From Streptomyces sp. NBC_00459 (GTDB taxonomy: Bacteria > Actinomycetota > Actinomycetes > Streptomycetales > Streptomycetaceae), in the NCBI RefSeq assembly GCF_036013955.1, contig NZ_CP107903.1:9300001-9364000 (forward strand): 64,000 nt of DNA, given 5' to 3'. The notes beneath the pieces are model-generated. The model was given only the letters and a program-made list of their open reading frames with translations. It was not told where the DNA came from and did not search any database. Position 1 is the first letter of the stretch. Every line of letters begins with the position of its first letter. The position numbers were made by a program, and so were the translations under genes. Positions 16,632 to 24,280 of the stretch are shown piece after piece.

Positions 16632-17261
16632 ATGTGCTGGAGTGCGACGGCTGATCTGGTGGCGGGCGTGGGCATCGCCGCTGTCGGCGTGGCCAGTGTG
16701 ACAGCGGTGACCCGGGCGGGCAGGGGCCGGGATCTGCCGCTGGCCGCGCTGCCGCTGCTCCTCGGTGCCCACCAGATCGTCGAGTCCCTCGTCTGGCGCG
16801 CGGACGGCGGAACCGGCCGGGCGATCACGGTCTGGGCCGTCATCGCCCTCCCGCTCCTCGCCCTGTGGGTGCCGGCGGCCGTCCTGTGCGCGGCACCCGG
16901 GAGCGCGAGACACCGCCTCCTGCTGCCGCTGGCCGTGGGCAGCGTGACGAGCGCGGCACTCGCCTACAACCTGGCGACGCACCGGGTGACGGCGGACATC
17001 CGCGGCCACACGGTCGGATACGGCATCCACCTGTCCCACTCCGGACCGCTCATCGCGGGCTATCTGCTCGCCACGGTCGGCTCACTGCTTCTGTCCGGCG
17101 ACCGCCGGCTGGTGCTGTTCGGACTCCTGGCCGGGGCGGGTGCTCCGCTGTGCTGGGCGTTGTGGCGGCTGGAGTTCGTGTCGACCTGGTGCGCGCTCGC
17201 CGCGCTCTGCTCCCTGGTCCTGCTGGGCTGGGCACGCGGACGCCCGCTGTCACGGCACTGA
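16632..17261 (+). CDS. DUF6629-like integral membrane protein
   Basis: 209 residues with about six or seven hydrophobic helices. The N-terminus MCWSATADLVAG and the HQIVESLVWR segment after the second helix match a family of small actinobacterial membrane proteins annotated as DUF6629. No enzymatic motif is seen; function unknown. Start could be ATG 16632 or the GTG immediately before it. Its stop lies inside a strong terminator hairpin. Confidence 0.7.
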   Translation: MCWSATADLVAGVGIAAVGVASVTAVTRAGRGRDLPLAALPLLLGAHQIVESLVWRADGGTGRAITVWAVIALPLLALWVPAAVLCAAPGSARHRLLLPLAVGSVTSAALAYNLATHRVTADIRGHTVGYGIHLSHSGPLIAGYLLATVGSLLLSGDRRLVLFGLLAGAGAPLCWALWRLEFVSTWCALAALCSLVLLGWARGRPLSRH

Positions 17262-17297
17262 CGGGACCGGCCCCGGGGAGCCGGTCCCGTCAGTGCC
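17254..17297. terminator. Strong bidirectional terminator
   Basis: Perfect 18-bp stem GGCACTGACGGGACCGGC / GCCGGTCCCGTCAGTGCC with an 8-nt loop. It overlaps the stop codon of the plus-strand membrane protein and lies 17 bp after the stop of the minus-strand symporter gene. Confidence 0.85.
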
Positions 17298-17313
17298 CTG
17301 TGAGCCGTACGCC

Positions 17314-18918
17314 CTACTCGTTGTCGGCGCCGGCTCCGACGAGCGCGCGGACCTCGAACTCCTCGTACGAGGAAGTCTCCTGACGGTGTGTCAGTACTGT
17401 GCCGAGCCAGCCGAGGAAGAAGCCGGCCGGGATGGAGACGATGCCGGGGTTCTGCAGCGGGAACCAGGCGAAGTCCGCCGACGGGTAGATGGAGGAGGAG
17501 GTCGACGAGACCACCGGCGAGAACACCACCAGAAGCACCGAGCAGATGAGCCCTCCGCACAGGCTGAGCAGCGCGCCCCGCGAGTTGAAGCGGCGCCAGA
17601 ACAGGCTGTAGAGGAGCGTGGGCAGCAGGGCGGACGCGGCGATGGCGAAGGCGAGGAAGGCGAGCGTCGAGACGTTGGTCTCCCACGACAGCAGGGCCAG
17701 CCCCATGCCCAGCACGCCGATGAGGACCGCGGCCAGCCGGGCCACGCCCAGTTCCTCGGCCTGGGTGGCGCGCCCCTTGCGGATGACCTCGCCGTACAGA
17801 TCGTGGGCCAGGGACGAGGCCGCCGCGAGGGTGAGACCGGCCGCGACCGCGAGCAGCGTGACGAAGGCCAGGCAGGACAGGAGTGCGGTGAGTATCCCCC
17901 CGCCGATGGACTGTGCCAGCAGCAGGACGGCGGCGTCGCCCTTCGGGTCGGTGTCGATGATGGAGTCGCGGCCCACGAGGGCGGTGGCGCCGAGGCCGAG
18001 GATGCCGGCGGCCAGACAGACGAAGCCGACCAGACCCGCGGCCCACACGACCGAGGAGCGCAGGACGTTGGTGGAGCGTGGGGCGAGCAGCCGCATCATC
18101 ACGTGGGGGAGTGCGGCGAGACCGAGCACGATGGCCAACTGGAGGCTGAGGAAGTCGAGTTTGCTCGTGGTGCTGGCGCCGTAGCGCAGGCCGGGCTCCA
18201 GGAACCGCTGGCCGATGCCGCTGTTCTCGGTGGCGGCCGCCAGCAGAGCGTCGAAGTTCCAGTCGAAGCGGTGCAGCACCATGACGGCCGTGACGGCGAC
18301 GCCCGATATGAGCATCACGGCCTTGACGATCTGGATGAACGTCGCGCCGGGCATACCGCCGAGCGACGCGTACACGATGACGATGGTGCCGATGACGACG
18401 ACGCACAAGGTGCGGGTGGTGGTGCTGGGTACGCCGGTGAACTGGGTCAACAGGGCTACACTGCCCACGAGTTGGGCCACCAGGTAGAGACAGCAGATGG
18501 TCAGGGTGCAGATGGCGAGCGCGAGCCGGACCGCCCGTCCGCCCTGGGGCAGCCGCAGCGCCAGGGTGTCCCCGAGGGTGAACCTGCCGGAGTTGCGCAG
18601 CGGTTCGGCGATCACCAGGATCACCATCATCCAGGCGACCGTCGTGCCGCACAGGTACAGAAGCCCGTCGTACCCGGTGAGGGCGACCAGCCCGGTACTG
18701 CCCAGCAGGGTCGCGGCCGAGAGGTAGTCCCCGCACATCGCCAGCCCGTTGCGCAGCGGCGACATCTCCCGGTTGCCGAGATAGAACTCGCCGACCTCGT
18801 CGCGCTGCGGGGCGATCAGGAGCGCGGCGAACAGCGTGACCACGACGACCGACAGGAACAGTACGAAGGTCAGCTGCCGGCTGAACGGGTCGACGACACC
18901 GGCACCGATGGTCACCAT
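17314..18918 (-). CDS. Sodium:solute symporter (acetate/monocarboxylate type)
   Basis: 534 residues, about 13 transmembrane helices of the solute:sodium symporter family. Landmarks are FYLGNREMSPLRNGLAMCGDYLSAATLLGSTGLVAL (helix 2 region with Na-site residues), TLGDTLALRLP, ASLGGMPGATFIQIVKAVML and the C-terminal SYEEFEVRALVG tail. Such proteins (ActP-like) import acetate, pyruvate or related acids. ATG 18916-18918 has GAGGGAG 9 nt upstream. It overlaps the DUF485 gene by 7 nt, the standard pairing for this transporter class. Confidence 0.92.
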   Translation of the reverse strand: MVTIGAGVVDPFSRQLTFVLFLSVVVVTLFAALLIAPQRDEVGEFYLGNREMSPLRNGLAMCGDYLSAATLLGSTGLVALTGYDGLLYLCGTTVAWMMVILVIAEPLRNSGRFTLGDTLALRLPQGGRAVRLALAICTLTICCLYLVAQLVGSVALLTQFTGVPSTTTRTLCVVVIGTIVIVYASLGGMPGATFIQIVKAVMLISGVAVTAVMVLHRFDWNFDALLAAATENSGIGQRFLEPGLRYGASTTSKLDFLSLQLAIVLGLAALPHVMMRLLAPRSTNVLRSSVVWAAGLVGFVCLAAGILGLGATALVGRDSIIDTDPKGDAAVLLLAQSIGGGILTALLSCLAFVTLLAVAAGLTLAAASSLAHDLYGEVIRKGRATQAEELGVARLAAVLIGVLGMGLALLSWETNVSTLAFLAFAIAASALLPTLLYSLFWRRFNSRGALLSLCGGLICSVLLVVFSPVVSSTSSSIYPSADFAWFPLQNPGIVSIPAGFFLGWLGTVLTHRQETSSYEEFEVRALVGAGADNE

Positions 18919-19346
18919 GTGCGGTACTCCCTCGCGCTCCGCGGACGGGCGCCGGCCTGCTCGGCCGGACGGTGCTGCCCGGTGCGCGGCTGCTCCAACT
19001 GGGCGCGCAGCCCGCGGGCGACCGGATCGAAGCTGGTGCGCATGCGCAGTACATAGCGCCAGGCGGTCACCACCATCACGAGGAACTGCCCCAGTCCGAG
19101 CGCGAGTCCGAGGGTGAAGTGACCTGCGAGGGCCTGATTCATGATGCCGGGTGCGAAGTTCGACAACAGGACGTACAGAAGGAACCCGCCGACGGAGAGC
19201 GCCGTCGACGTGGCCGCGAAGCGGCGGTACCCCTTCCGCATCGACTGAAATTCAGGATGGCTGTGGATCGCCCGTACCGGAGTGGGTTCGGTGTACTTCG
19301 GGCTGTGTGCGGGCGGCTCGTCCGGCCGCGTGAAATAATTGGACAT
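18912..19346 (-). CDS. DUF485 membrane protein, symporter partner
   Basis: 144 residues with two transmembrane helices (about 43-66 and 80-100). HPEFQSMRKGYRRFAA before helix 1 and LGQFLVMVVTAWRYVLRMRTSFDP after helix 2 are the DUF485 signature. Family members are nearly always encoded immediately upstream of acetate-type symporters and probably assist them. Start ATG 19344-19346 is supported by GAAGAAGGTG upstream. First gene of a two-gene operon. Confidence 0.92.
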   Translation of the reverse strand: MSNYFTRPDEPPAHSPKYTEPTPVRAIHSHPEFQSMRKGYRRFAATSTALSVGGFLLYVLLSNFAPGIMNQALAGHFTLGLALGLGQFLVMVVTAWRYVLRMRTSFDPVARGLRAQLEQPRTGQHRPAEQAGARPRSAREYRTW

Positions 19347-19841
19347 AAACGCACCTTCTTCGCTGCATTATGTCGCGCATCCAACTCTTCCGAGCCGTCG
19401 ATCCTCCAACTCGCCAGAATGACGGAAAAAGCCGGAGTCCCGTTCTTGTGCGCACTTGGTGGGGGAATCGTGAATCCGGACGTATCGCCGAGTGAATTCC
19501 GGCGCGGAGCATCAGGGGGTTTTGTGTCAGCCCTCGGAGGGCCCGCCGGGGGTGACGACGGGTCAGGAAGCGGATTATGGCAGCGGCGTTCAGGAACAAT
19601 CAACTCGCTGTGAATTACTATTGAGTACTGGCTCATTCGCGCTCTTCGTGGGCGCTTTGTGATCCGGCGCAACCTGCGGGAATCCGCCGCGGCTGGACAA
19701 GGTCTGTACTATCCCCACCTCGGACTGTCTCAAATGTGCTGTGCGGGACAGGTGTCGAGGCCGCGGTGTGGAGACGTGGTGAAGGGGTAGCCGAAGGGCA
19801 GGAAGGCCGAAGCAGGGCATGCGCGGAACAGCGGAGGGGTG
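19347..19841. other. 495-bp divergent intergenic region
   Basis: Separates the symporter operon from the DUF1232 gene and is less GC-rich than its neighbours, especially 19590-19640. It must contain promoters for both directions. I see a few short imperfect inverted repeats but no recognisable gene, riboswitch or operator. Confidence 0.4.
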
Positions 19842-20183
19842 ATGGATTCCACCACGACTGTGATGGTGATCGTCGCGGTCCTGGCGGCGGCCGTGCTGGC
19901 CGTGGCGGCGACAGTGCTGGTTCGGCTGGTCCGCACCCGCCGGGATCTCCGCCGCGCGGGCCTGCCGACGGGCTCGCGCTGGGTCTTCTGGGGTGCGGTT
20001 GCCTACCTGGTGCTCCCGGTCGACCTCGTGCCCGATCCCGTCTACCTCGACGACATCGGCGTACTTCTCCTGGCGCTGCGCAGCATGCGTAACCAGGCGC
20101 GGGAGTTCGGCATCGGAGGACAGGCCGATGCCGTGCCGACCGGCCGCCCGGATCCGGTCGGCCGCCTGGACAAATCCGGGTGA
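19842..20183 (+). CDS. DUF1232 (YkvA-like) small membrane protein
   Basis: 113 residues. One N-terminal transmembrane helix (about 5-30) is followed by WVFWGAVAYLVLPVDLVPDPVYLDDIGVLLLALR, the DUF1232 pattern of a hydrophobic hairpin with the P-x-D-x-x-P-D motif. Function unknown. ATG 19842 with GGAGGGG just upstream. It is followed after 7 bp by a long perfect palindrome acting as terminator. Confidence 0.8.
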   Translation: MDSTTTVMVIVAVLAAAVLAVAATVLVRLVRTRRDLRRAGLPTGSRWVFWGAVAYLVLPVDLVPDPVYLDDIGVLLLALRSMRNQAREFGIGGQADAVPTGRPDPVGRLDKSG

Positions 20184-20189
20184 GGGACG

Positions 20190-20231
20190 AAGAGGGCTCG
20201 GCTCGCGGTATACCGCGAGCCGAGCCCTCTT
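20190..20231. terminator. Perfect 42-bp palindrome, bidirectional terminator
   Basis: Arms of 21 nt meet with no spacer (centre GGTA/TACC), beginning AAGAGGGCTCGG and ending with its exact complement. It lies 7 bp after the plus-strand DUF1232 stop and 17 bp after the minus-strand ferredoxin-reductase stop. Confidence 0.85.
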
Positions 20232-20247
20232 GCTGCTGTGGCCCCGC

Positions 20248-21612
20248 TTACGCCTCGCTGGCCCGGAGCATGTCCTCGCGCTCGACGAGCTTCACGCGCT
20301 CGCGTCCCTGGGGCTCTCCCAGGGCCTTCTCCGCGGCGTCCAGGCGGTGCCAGCCCTCCCACGTGGTGAAGCGGACGTCCCGCTCGCCGAGGAACGCGTC
20401 CACGGCCTCCGGTGCGGGCGAAGCCGGCTCGGGCAGACGGCCGTCCGCGTAGTCGGCCAGCAGATTGGCGACGGTCTCGTTGGCGTCGCCCTTCGTGTGC
20501 CCGATGAGCCCGACGGGGCCGCGCCTGATCCAGCCGGTGACGTACATCGACGTGAGGTGCTCGCCGGTCTCCTCGATCACCCGGCCGCCCTGATCGGGGA
20601 CGGTGCCCGACTCGACGTCCCAGGGCAGCTTGGGCAGCTTGTCGGACAGGTAGCCCACGGCACGGTAGACCGCGCTCACGTCCCAGTCCTTGAAGGTGCC
20701 GGTGCCCTTGACGTTGCCGGTGCCGTCGAGGGCGGTGCGCTCGGTGCGCAGGCCGACGACCCTGCCGTCCTCGCCGAGGATCTCGGTGGGCGACTCGAAG
20801 AAGTGCAGGAACAGCTTGTGCGGGCGGTCGCCGGTGTCGCGGATGGCCCAGTTCTCCAGGGTCTTGGCGACCATGTCGGCCTGCTTGTTGCCGCGCCGGG
20901 TCGCGATCGAGCCGTCGTCGTAGTCGATGTCCTCGGGGTCGACGATGACCTCGATGTTGGGGGAGTGGTCCAGCTCGCGCAGCTCCATCGGGCTGAACTT
21001 GGCCTGCGCCGGGCCACGACGGCCGAAGACGTGGACCTCGAGCGCCTTGTTGGCCTTGAGTCCGTCGTGGACGTTCGGCGGGATCTCGGTCGGCAGCAGT
21101 TCGTCCGCCGTCTTGGCGAGAATCCGCGCCACGTCGAGCGCGACGTTGCCGACCCCGAGGACCGCGACCTTCTCCGCGTCGAGGGGCCATGTGCGCGGCA
21201 CGTCCGGGTGTCCGTCGTACCAGGAGACGAAGTCGGCGGCGCCGTAGGAGCCGTTCAGGTCGACGCCGGGTATGTCGAGGGAGCGGTCGGCCGTGGCCCC
21301 CGTGGAGAAGATCACCGCGTCGTAGAAGGCGCGCAGATCGTCCAGGTTGATGTCGCCCGGGTAGTCGACATTGCCGAAGAGGCGGATCTGCGGCTTGTCG
21401 AGCACCTGGTGCAGGGCCGTGATGATGCCCTTGATGCGGGGGTGGTCGGGGGCGACGCCGTACCGGATCAGCCCGAACGGGGCCGGCATCCGCTCGAAGA
21501 GGTCGATGGACACGCCGGGCTCCGCGGCCACTGCGGACTTGAGCAACGCGTCGGCGGCGTAGATCCCGGCGGGGCCGGCTCCGACAATGGCCACCCGCAG
21601 AGGGCGAGGCAT
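20248..21612 (-). CDS. fprA: FAD-dependent ferredoxin--NADP+ reductase, FprA type
   Basis: 454 residues, the length of the adrenodoxin-reductase/FprA family. The FAD-binding motif GAGPAGIYAADAL lies at 11-23, the substrate loop PAPFGLIRYGVAPDHP near 50, and the NADP site VLGVGNVALDVARIL near 150; YVTGWIRRGPVGLIGHTKGDANETV closes the FAD site. It passes electrons between NADPH and ferredoxins, for example to feed cytochromes P450. The start ATG 21610-21612 has AAGGGA upstream; nine more codons are open but lack a site. A possible iron-regulatory box lies 50-65 bp upstream. Confidence 0.93.
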   Translation of the reverse strand: MPRPLRVAIVGAGPAGIYAADALLKSAVAAEPGVSIDLFERMPAPFGLIRYGVAPDHPRIKGIITALHQVLDKPQIRLFGNVDYPGDINLDDLRAFYDAVIFSTGATADRSLDIPGVDLNGSYGAADFVSWYDGHPDVPRTWPLDAEKVAVLGVGNVALDVARILAKTADELLPTEIPPNVHDGLKANKALEVHVFGRRGPAQAKFSPMELRELDHSPNIEVIVDPEDIDYDDGSIATRRGNKQADMVAKTLENWAIRDTGDRPHKLFLHFFESPTEILGEDGRVVGLRTERTALDGTGNVKGTGTFKDWDVSAVYRAVGYLSDKLPKLPWDVESGTVPDQGGRVIEETGEHLTSMYVTGWIRRGPVGLIGHTKGDANETVANLLADYADGRLPEPASPAPEAVDAFLGERDVRFTTWEGWHRLDAAEKALGEPQGRERVKLVEREDMLRASEA

Positions 21613-21659
21613 GATCAGGTTCCCTTCGAGTGATGACAAGAGATCTTCGAAAGAAGCCT

Positions 21660-21679
21660 AAACTAAGGCAAGCCTAAGC
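21660..21679. promoter_or_regulatory. Possible DmdR/IdeR iron box
   Basis: Read on the minus strand it is TTAGGCTTGCCTTAG within an AT-rich stretch, with near-palindromic halves CTTAGGC / GCCTTAG. It resembles the DtxR/IdeR consensus TTAGGTTAGGCTAACCTAA at about 12 of 19 positions. It lies upstream of the fprA-like gene and about 185 bp before the DUF1996 gene. Assignment is by similarity only. Confidence 0.4.
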
Positions 21680-21862
21680 TGGTACGGGGGTCAGGGTTAT
21701 GAGCTCATAAAGTGGACTTATGGGCCTCGTGGACCCTCTCGGGGACCTTGTTTCCTTAGAGGTTCCTATGAATCCGCGTTGTGCTTGAACGCCGGTGCGT
21801 CCGCCTGCGTATGGGACTGGGGATCTTTCCATGCCGAACCGGCCATGAAGCGGAGTACTTCC

Positions 21863-23884
21863 GTGGGACGTAACACGCGCAGACGCCCGACAGGTCCACG
21901 CCGCGCCACCTTCGCGGCGATCGCCCTGATGCTGGGCGGGGGTGGACTGGTCGTGGGAAACGTGTACGCCTCGGCCACCGAAGGAGGTCTCGGCGGTGAC
22001 CAGGCTCAGCAGAGCCGGACCGACCGGACCCTGTCCTCGGGAGCCGCCACGATCGACTGCCCCGATGTCGGCGACCGGTTGGCGTGGGTACCGGACGAAG
22101 CCCGGTCGGAGGTCGACAGCGAACTCGCCGCTCTGGACCAGCAGATCGCCGAGGCCTATCAGCGGCTGCAGGAGTCGACGCAGGCGATGCAGCAGGACAG
22201 CGGTTTCGCCGACTCCGCGATCATGAATCCGCTGAAGGAGAAGCGGGCCGCGACCATCGAAGGGATCGCGACCGCCATCGGCCGGGCGGGAGACCGCCCA
22301 CAGGGACTCGAGAACATGGCGGGCTGTGGGTTCCGCGCCTCCGGCAATCAGGCCGGGGAGTGGCAGGACCAGAACGGCGACCAGGGTGGCGAAGGCCAGG
22401 ACGGCCAGGACCAGGGCGACGGTCAGGGCGACGCCGGACAGGGCGACGGCCAGGAAGACCAGCAGAACGGCAACGGGGGCCAGGCCGGAAACGGCCCGGT
22501 CGCCGACGACTTCGCGGACATCACCACCGTCCAGCCCAACGTGCAGAACCCGTCCCCGGAGAACGGCGCCTCCCGCGGCACCTTCGCCACCAGCTGCGGT
22601 GTGAACGCGAACGGCCTGTTCAACTCGGACAACGTCATCGTGGCCCCCGGCGTCTCCAACGGCGCACACCACTTCCACGACTACGTCGGCAACCAGTCCA
22701 ACGACGCGTTCGCCAGCAACGACGACCTGGCCCAGGCGCAGACCAGCTGCGTGGACCAGGGCGACAGGTCCTCCTACTTCTGGCCCGTGCTGCGCCTACA
22801 GAACGGTGCGCAGGAACAGGACGCCCAGTCTCCCGGCGGCGGCATCGAGGGCAACGCCGGTGAGATCGTCACGCCCGGCCAGGTCACGATGACGTTCGTG
22901 GGCAACCCGCGCGGCCAGGTCGTGGCCATGCCCAAGCTGCTGCGCATCATCACCGGCGACGCCAAGGCGTTCGTCAACGGCAACGCCAACGTCAACGCCT
23001 CATGGAGCTGCACCGGGTTCGAGGACCGGCAGCTGAAGGACAAGTACCCGCTGTGCCCCCAGGGCAGCGACGTGGTGCGCACGTTCAGGTTCCAGAGCTG
23101 CTGGGACGGCAGGAACATCGACAGCGCCAACCACCGCACCCACGTGGCGTTCGCCGACGCCGCCGGGAACTGCGGAGACGGTTTCCTGGCGATTCCGCAG
23201 CTGGTGCAGCGCATCGTCTACGACGTCGACGCACCGAGCCTTCAGGACGGCGGCCGTACGGTGCCACTGTTCGCCGTCGACTCCTTCCCCGAGCAGCTGC
23301 ACAAGCCGGTCACGGACCACGGCGACTTCATCAACGTCTTCGACGAGGACCTGATGGGGGAGATGGTCGACTGCATCAACACCGGCCGGCAGTGCGGCGC
23401 CGGTTCCTCGAACGGCGAGGACCCGGAGAACAACCCCGCGCCGAATCCCGACCCGCCGTCCGACGGGACCGACGAGCCGACTGCCGACCCCACGGCCGCC
23501 CCGAGCCAGGACGAGACCCCGGAGCCCTCGGACTCCCCTTCGCCCTCCCCGAGTACGCGGACCCCGGACCCGGCGAGCGCCACTCCCACGAAGGAGCCCG
23601 TCGAAGCGGAGCCCAGGGCCTACACGTCGCCGCCGGCCACCCAGCGGGCCGAGTCCGCGGCGCCGACGGACGCCGCCGACGACACAGGAAGCGCGGGGAC
23701 CGCAGACGAAGGCGACGCCGACGGCAACAGTGTGGGTGACGTCTCCGCCCCGCAGCCCGAACCGCAGGCCGTCTCCGGCGATCTCGCCGACACGGGAACC
23801 CAGCTGTGGCCCGCCGCGCTGGGAGCGCTTCTCCTGATAGCCGGTTTCGTGATGCTTCGCCGCGTCCGGCACGGATCACGATGA
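21863..23884 (+). CDS. Secreted DUF1996 protein with LAxTG sortase anchor
   Basis: 673 residues. A basic, Arg-rich N-terminus and hydrophobic segment (AAIALMLGGGGLVVGNVYASA) form a signal peptide. A helical stretch with WVPDEARSEVDSELAALDQQIAEAYQ is followed by a Gly/Gln/Asp-rich linker, then the DUF1996 domain (HHFHDYVGN, DRSSYFWPVL, FRFQSCWDGRNIDS, HRTHVAF), a Pro/Thr/Ser/Glu-rich stalk and a C-terminal LADTG motif, hydrophobic helix and RRVRHGSR tail. The anchor is the LAxTG type used by actinobacterial class E sortases. DUF1996 function is unknown. GTG 21863 is preferred over ATG 21845 because GGAG lies 7 nt upstream and relatives begin with GRxTRRR. Confidence 0.88.
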   Translation: MGRNTRRRPTGPRRATFAAIALMLGGGGLVVGNVYASATEGGLGGDQAQQSRTDRTLSSGAATIDCPDVGDRLAWVPDEARSEVDSELAALDQQIAEAYQRLQESTQAMQQDSGFADSAIMNPLKEKRAATIEGIATAIGRAGDRPQGLENMAGCGFRASGNQAGEWQDQNGDQGGEGQDGQDQGDGQGDAGQGDGQEDQQNGNGGQAGNGPVADDFADITTVQPNVQNPSPENGASRGTFATSCGVNANGLFNSDNVIVAPGVSNGAHHFHDYVGNQSNDAFASNDDLAQAQTSCVDQGDRSSYFWPVLRLQNGAQEQDAQSPGGGIEGNAGEIVTPGQVTMTFVGNPRGQVVAMPKLLRIITGDAKAFVNGNANVNASWSCTGFEDRQLKDKYPLCPQGSDVVRTFRFQSCWDGRNIDSANHRTHVAFADAAGNCGDGFLAIPQLVQRIVYDVDAPSLQDGGRTVPLFAVDSFPEQLHKPVTDHGDFINVFDEDLMGEMVDCINTGRQCGAGSSNGEDPENNPAPNPDPPSDGTDEPTADPTAAPSQDETPEPSDSPSPSPSTRTPDPASATPTKEPVEAEPRAYTSPPATQRAESAAPTDAADDTGSAGTADEGDADGNSVGDVSAPQPEPQAVSGDLADTGTQLWPAALGALLLIAGFVMLRRVRHGSR

Positions 23885-23903
23885 CGGCCGTGGGCGTCTC
23901 CGC

Positions 23904-24188
23904 TCAGGGTCGGTAGGACTGCTGCGGCGGCGTGTCGGTGCGGCCACCGACAACGCCGCCGACGCCCTGCATCTGTTCCGCCTGTTCCCTGGTCACTTTC
24001 TGCTCCGCACCACAGAACGTGCACTGGGTCGTGTACTTCGTCGAGAAGGGGAACAGGGGCACGAAGAACAGAGTGAACTTGGTGACGCGTTTCCGGAGCG
24101 CGTGCGCGGAGGGATTCCCGCATTGGCCGCACACCAGCGTGAGTATCGCGAGCTGGTACAGATATCCCTTGGTGCCGAAAACAATCAT
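23904..24188 (-). CDS. Small zinc-ribbon protein
   Basis: 94 residues beginning MIVFGTKGYLYQLAILTLVC. Two CxxC pairs (CGQC and CTFC) about 30 residues apart should bind one zinc; between them lies a hydrophobic, basic stretch (FTLFFVPLFPFSTKY). The C-terminal tail is Gly-rich and disordered. Members of this family are short proteins of unknown role, common in actinobacteria. Start ATG 24186-24188 is set by AAGGGAT upstream. It is divergent from the ethylene-forming-enzyme homologue with 92 bp between starts. Confidence 0.8.
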   Translation of the reverse strand: MIVFGTKGYLYQLAILTLVCGQCGNPSAHALRKRVTKFTLFFVPLFPFSTKYTTQCTFCGAEQKVTREQAEQMQGVGGVVGGRTDTPPQQSYRP

Positions 24189-24229
24189 GTTGCAAATCCC
24201 TTCGTCGGTGCTTCTGTTGTCGGTCCGGC

Positions 24230-24245
24230 CCCCCTCAGAAGGGGG
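24230..24245. promoter_or_regulatory. Hairpin/inverted repeat in the leader of the EFE-like gene
   Basis: CCCCCT, CAGA, AGGGGG: a perfect 6-bp inverted repeat 35 nt before the ATG. It could be an operator or a leader hairpin; no direct support for either. Confidence 0.35.
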
Positions 24246-24280
24246 TAGTGGATCGTGTGCGTCCGGTTCATGGTGGGGGC

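Noticed and set aside
19590..19820. 76-codon minus-strand frame in the symporter/DUF1232 intergenic region
   Set aside because: No ribosome site and no recognisable peptide pattern; the region is better explained as promoters.
24237..24280. Guanidine riboswitch near the EFE-like gene, as its arginine side reaction makes guanidine
   Set aside because: The leader is too short and has only a 6-bp hairpin; no known riboswitch core could be matched by eye, and no guanidine exporter is encoded nearby.
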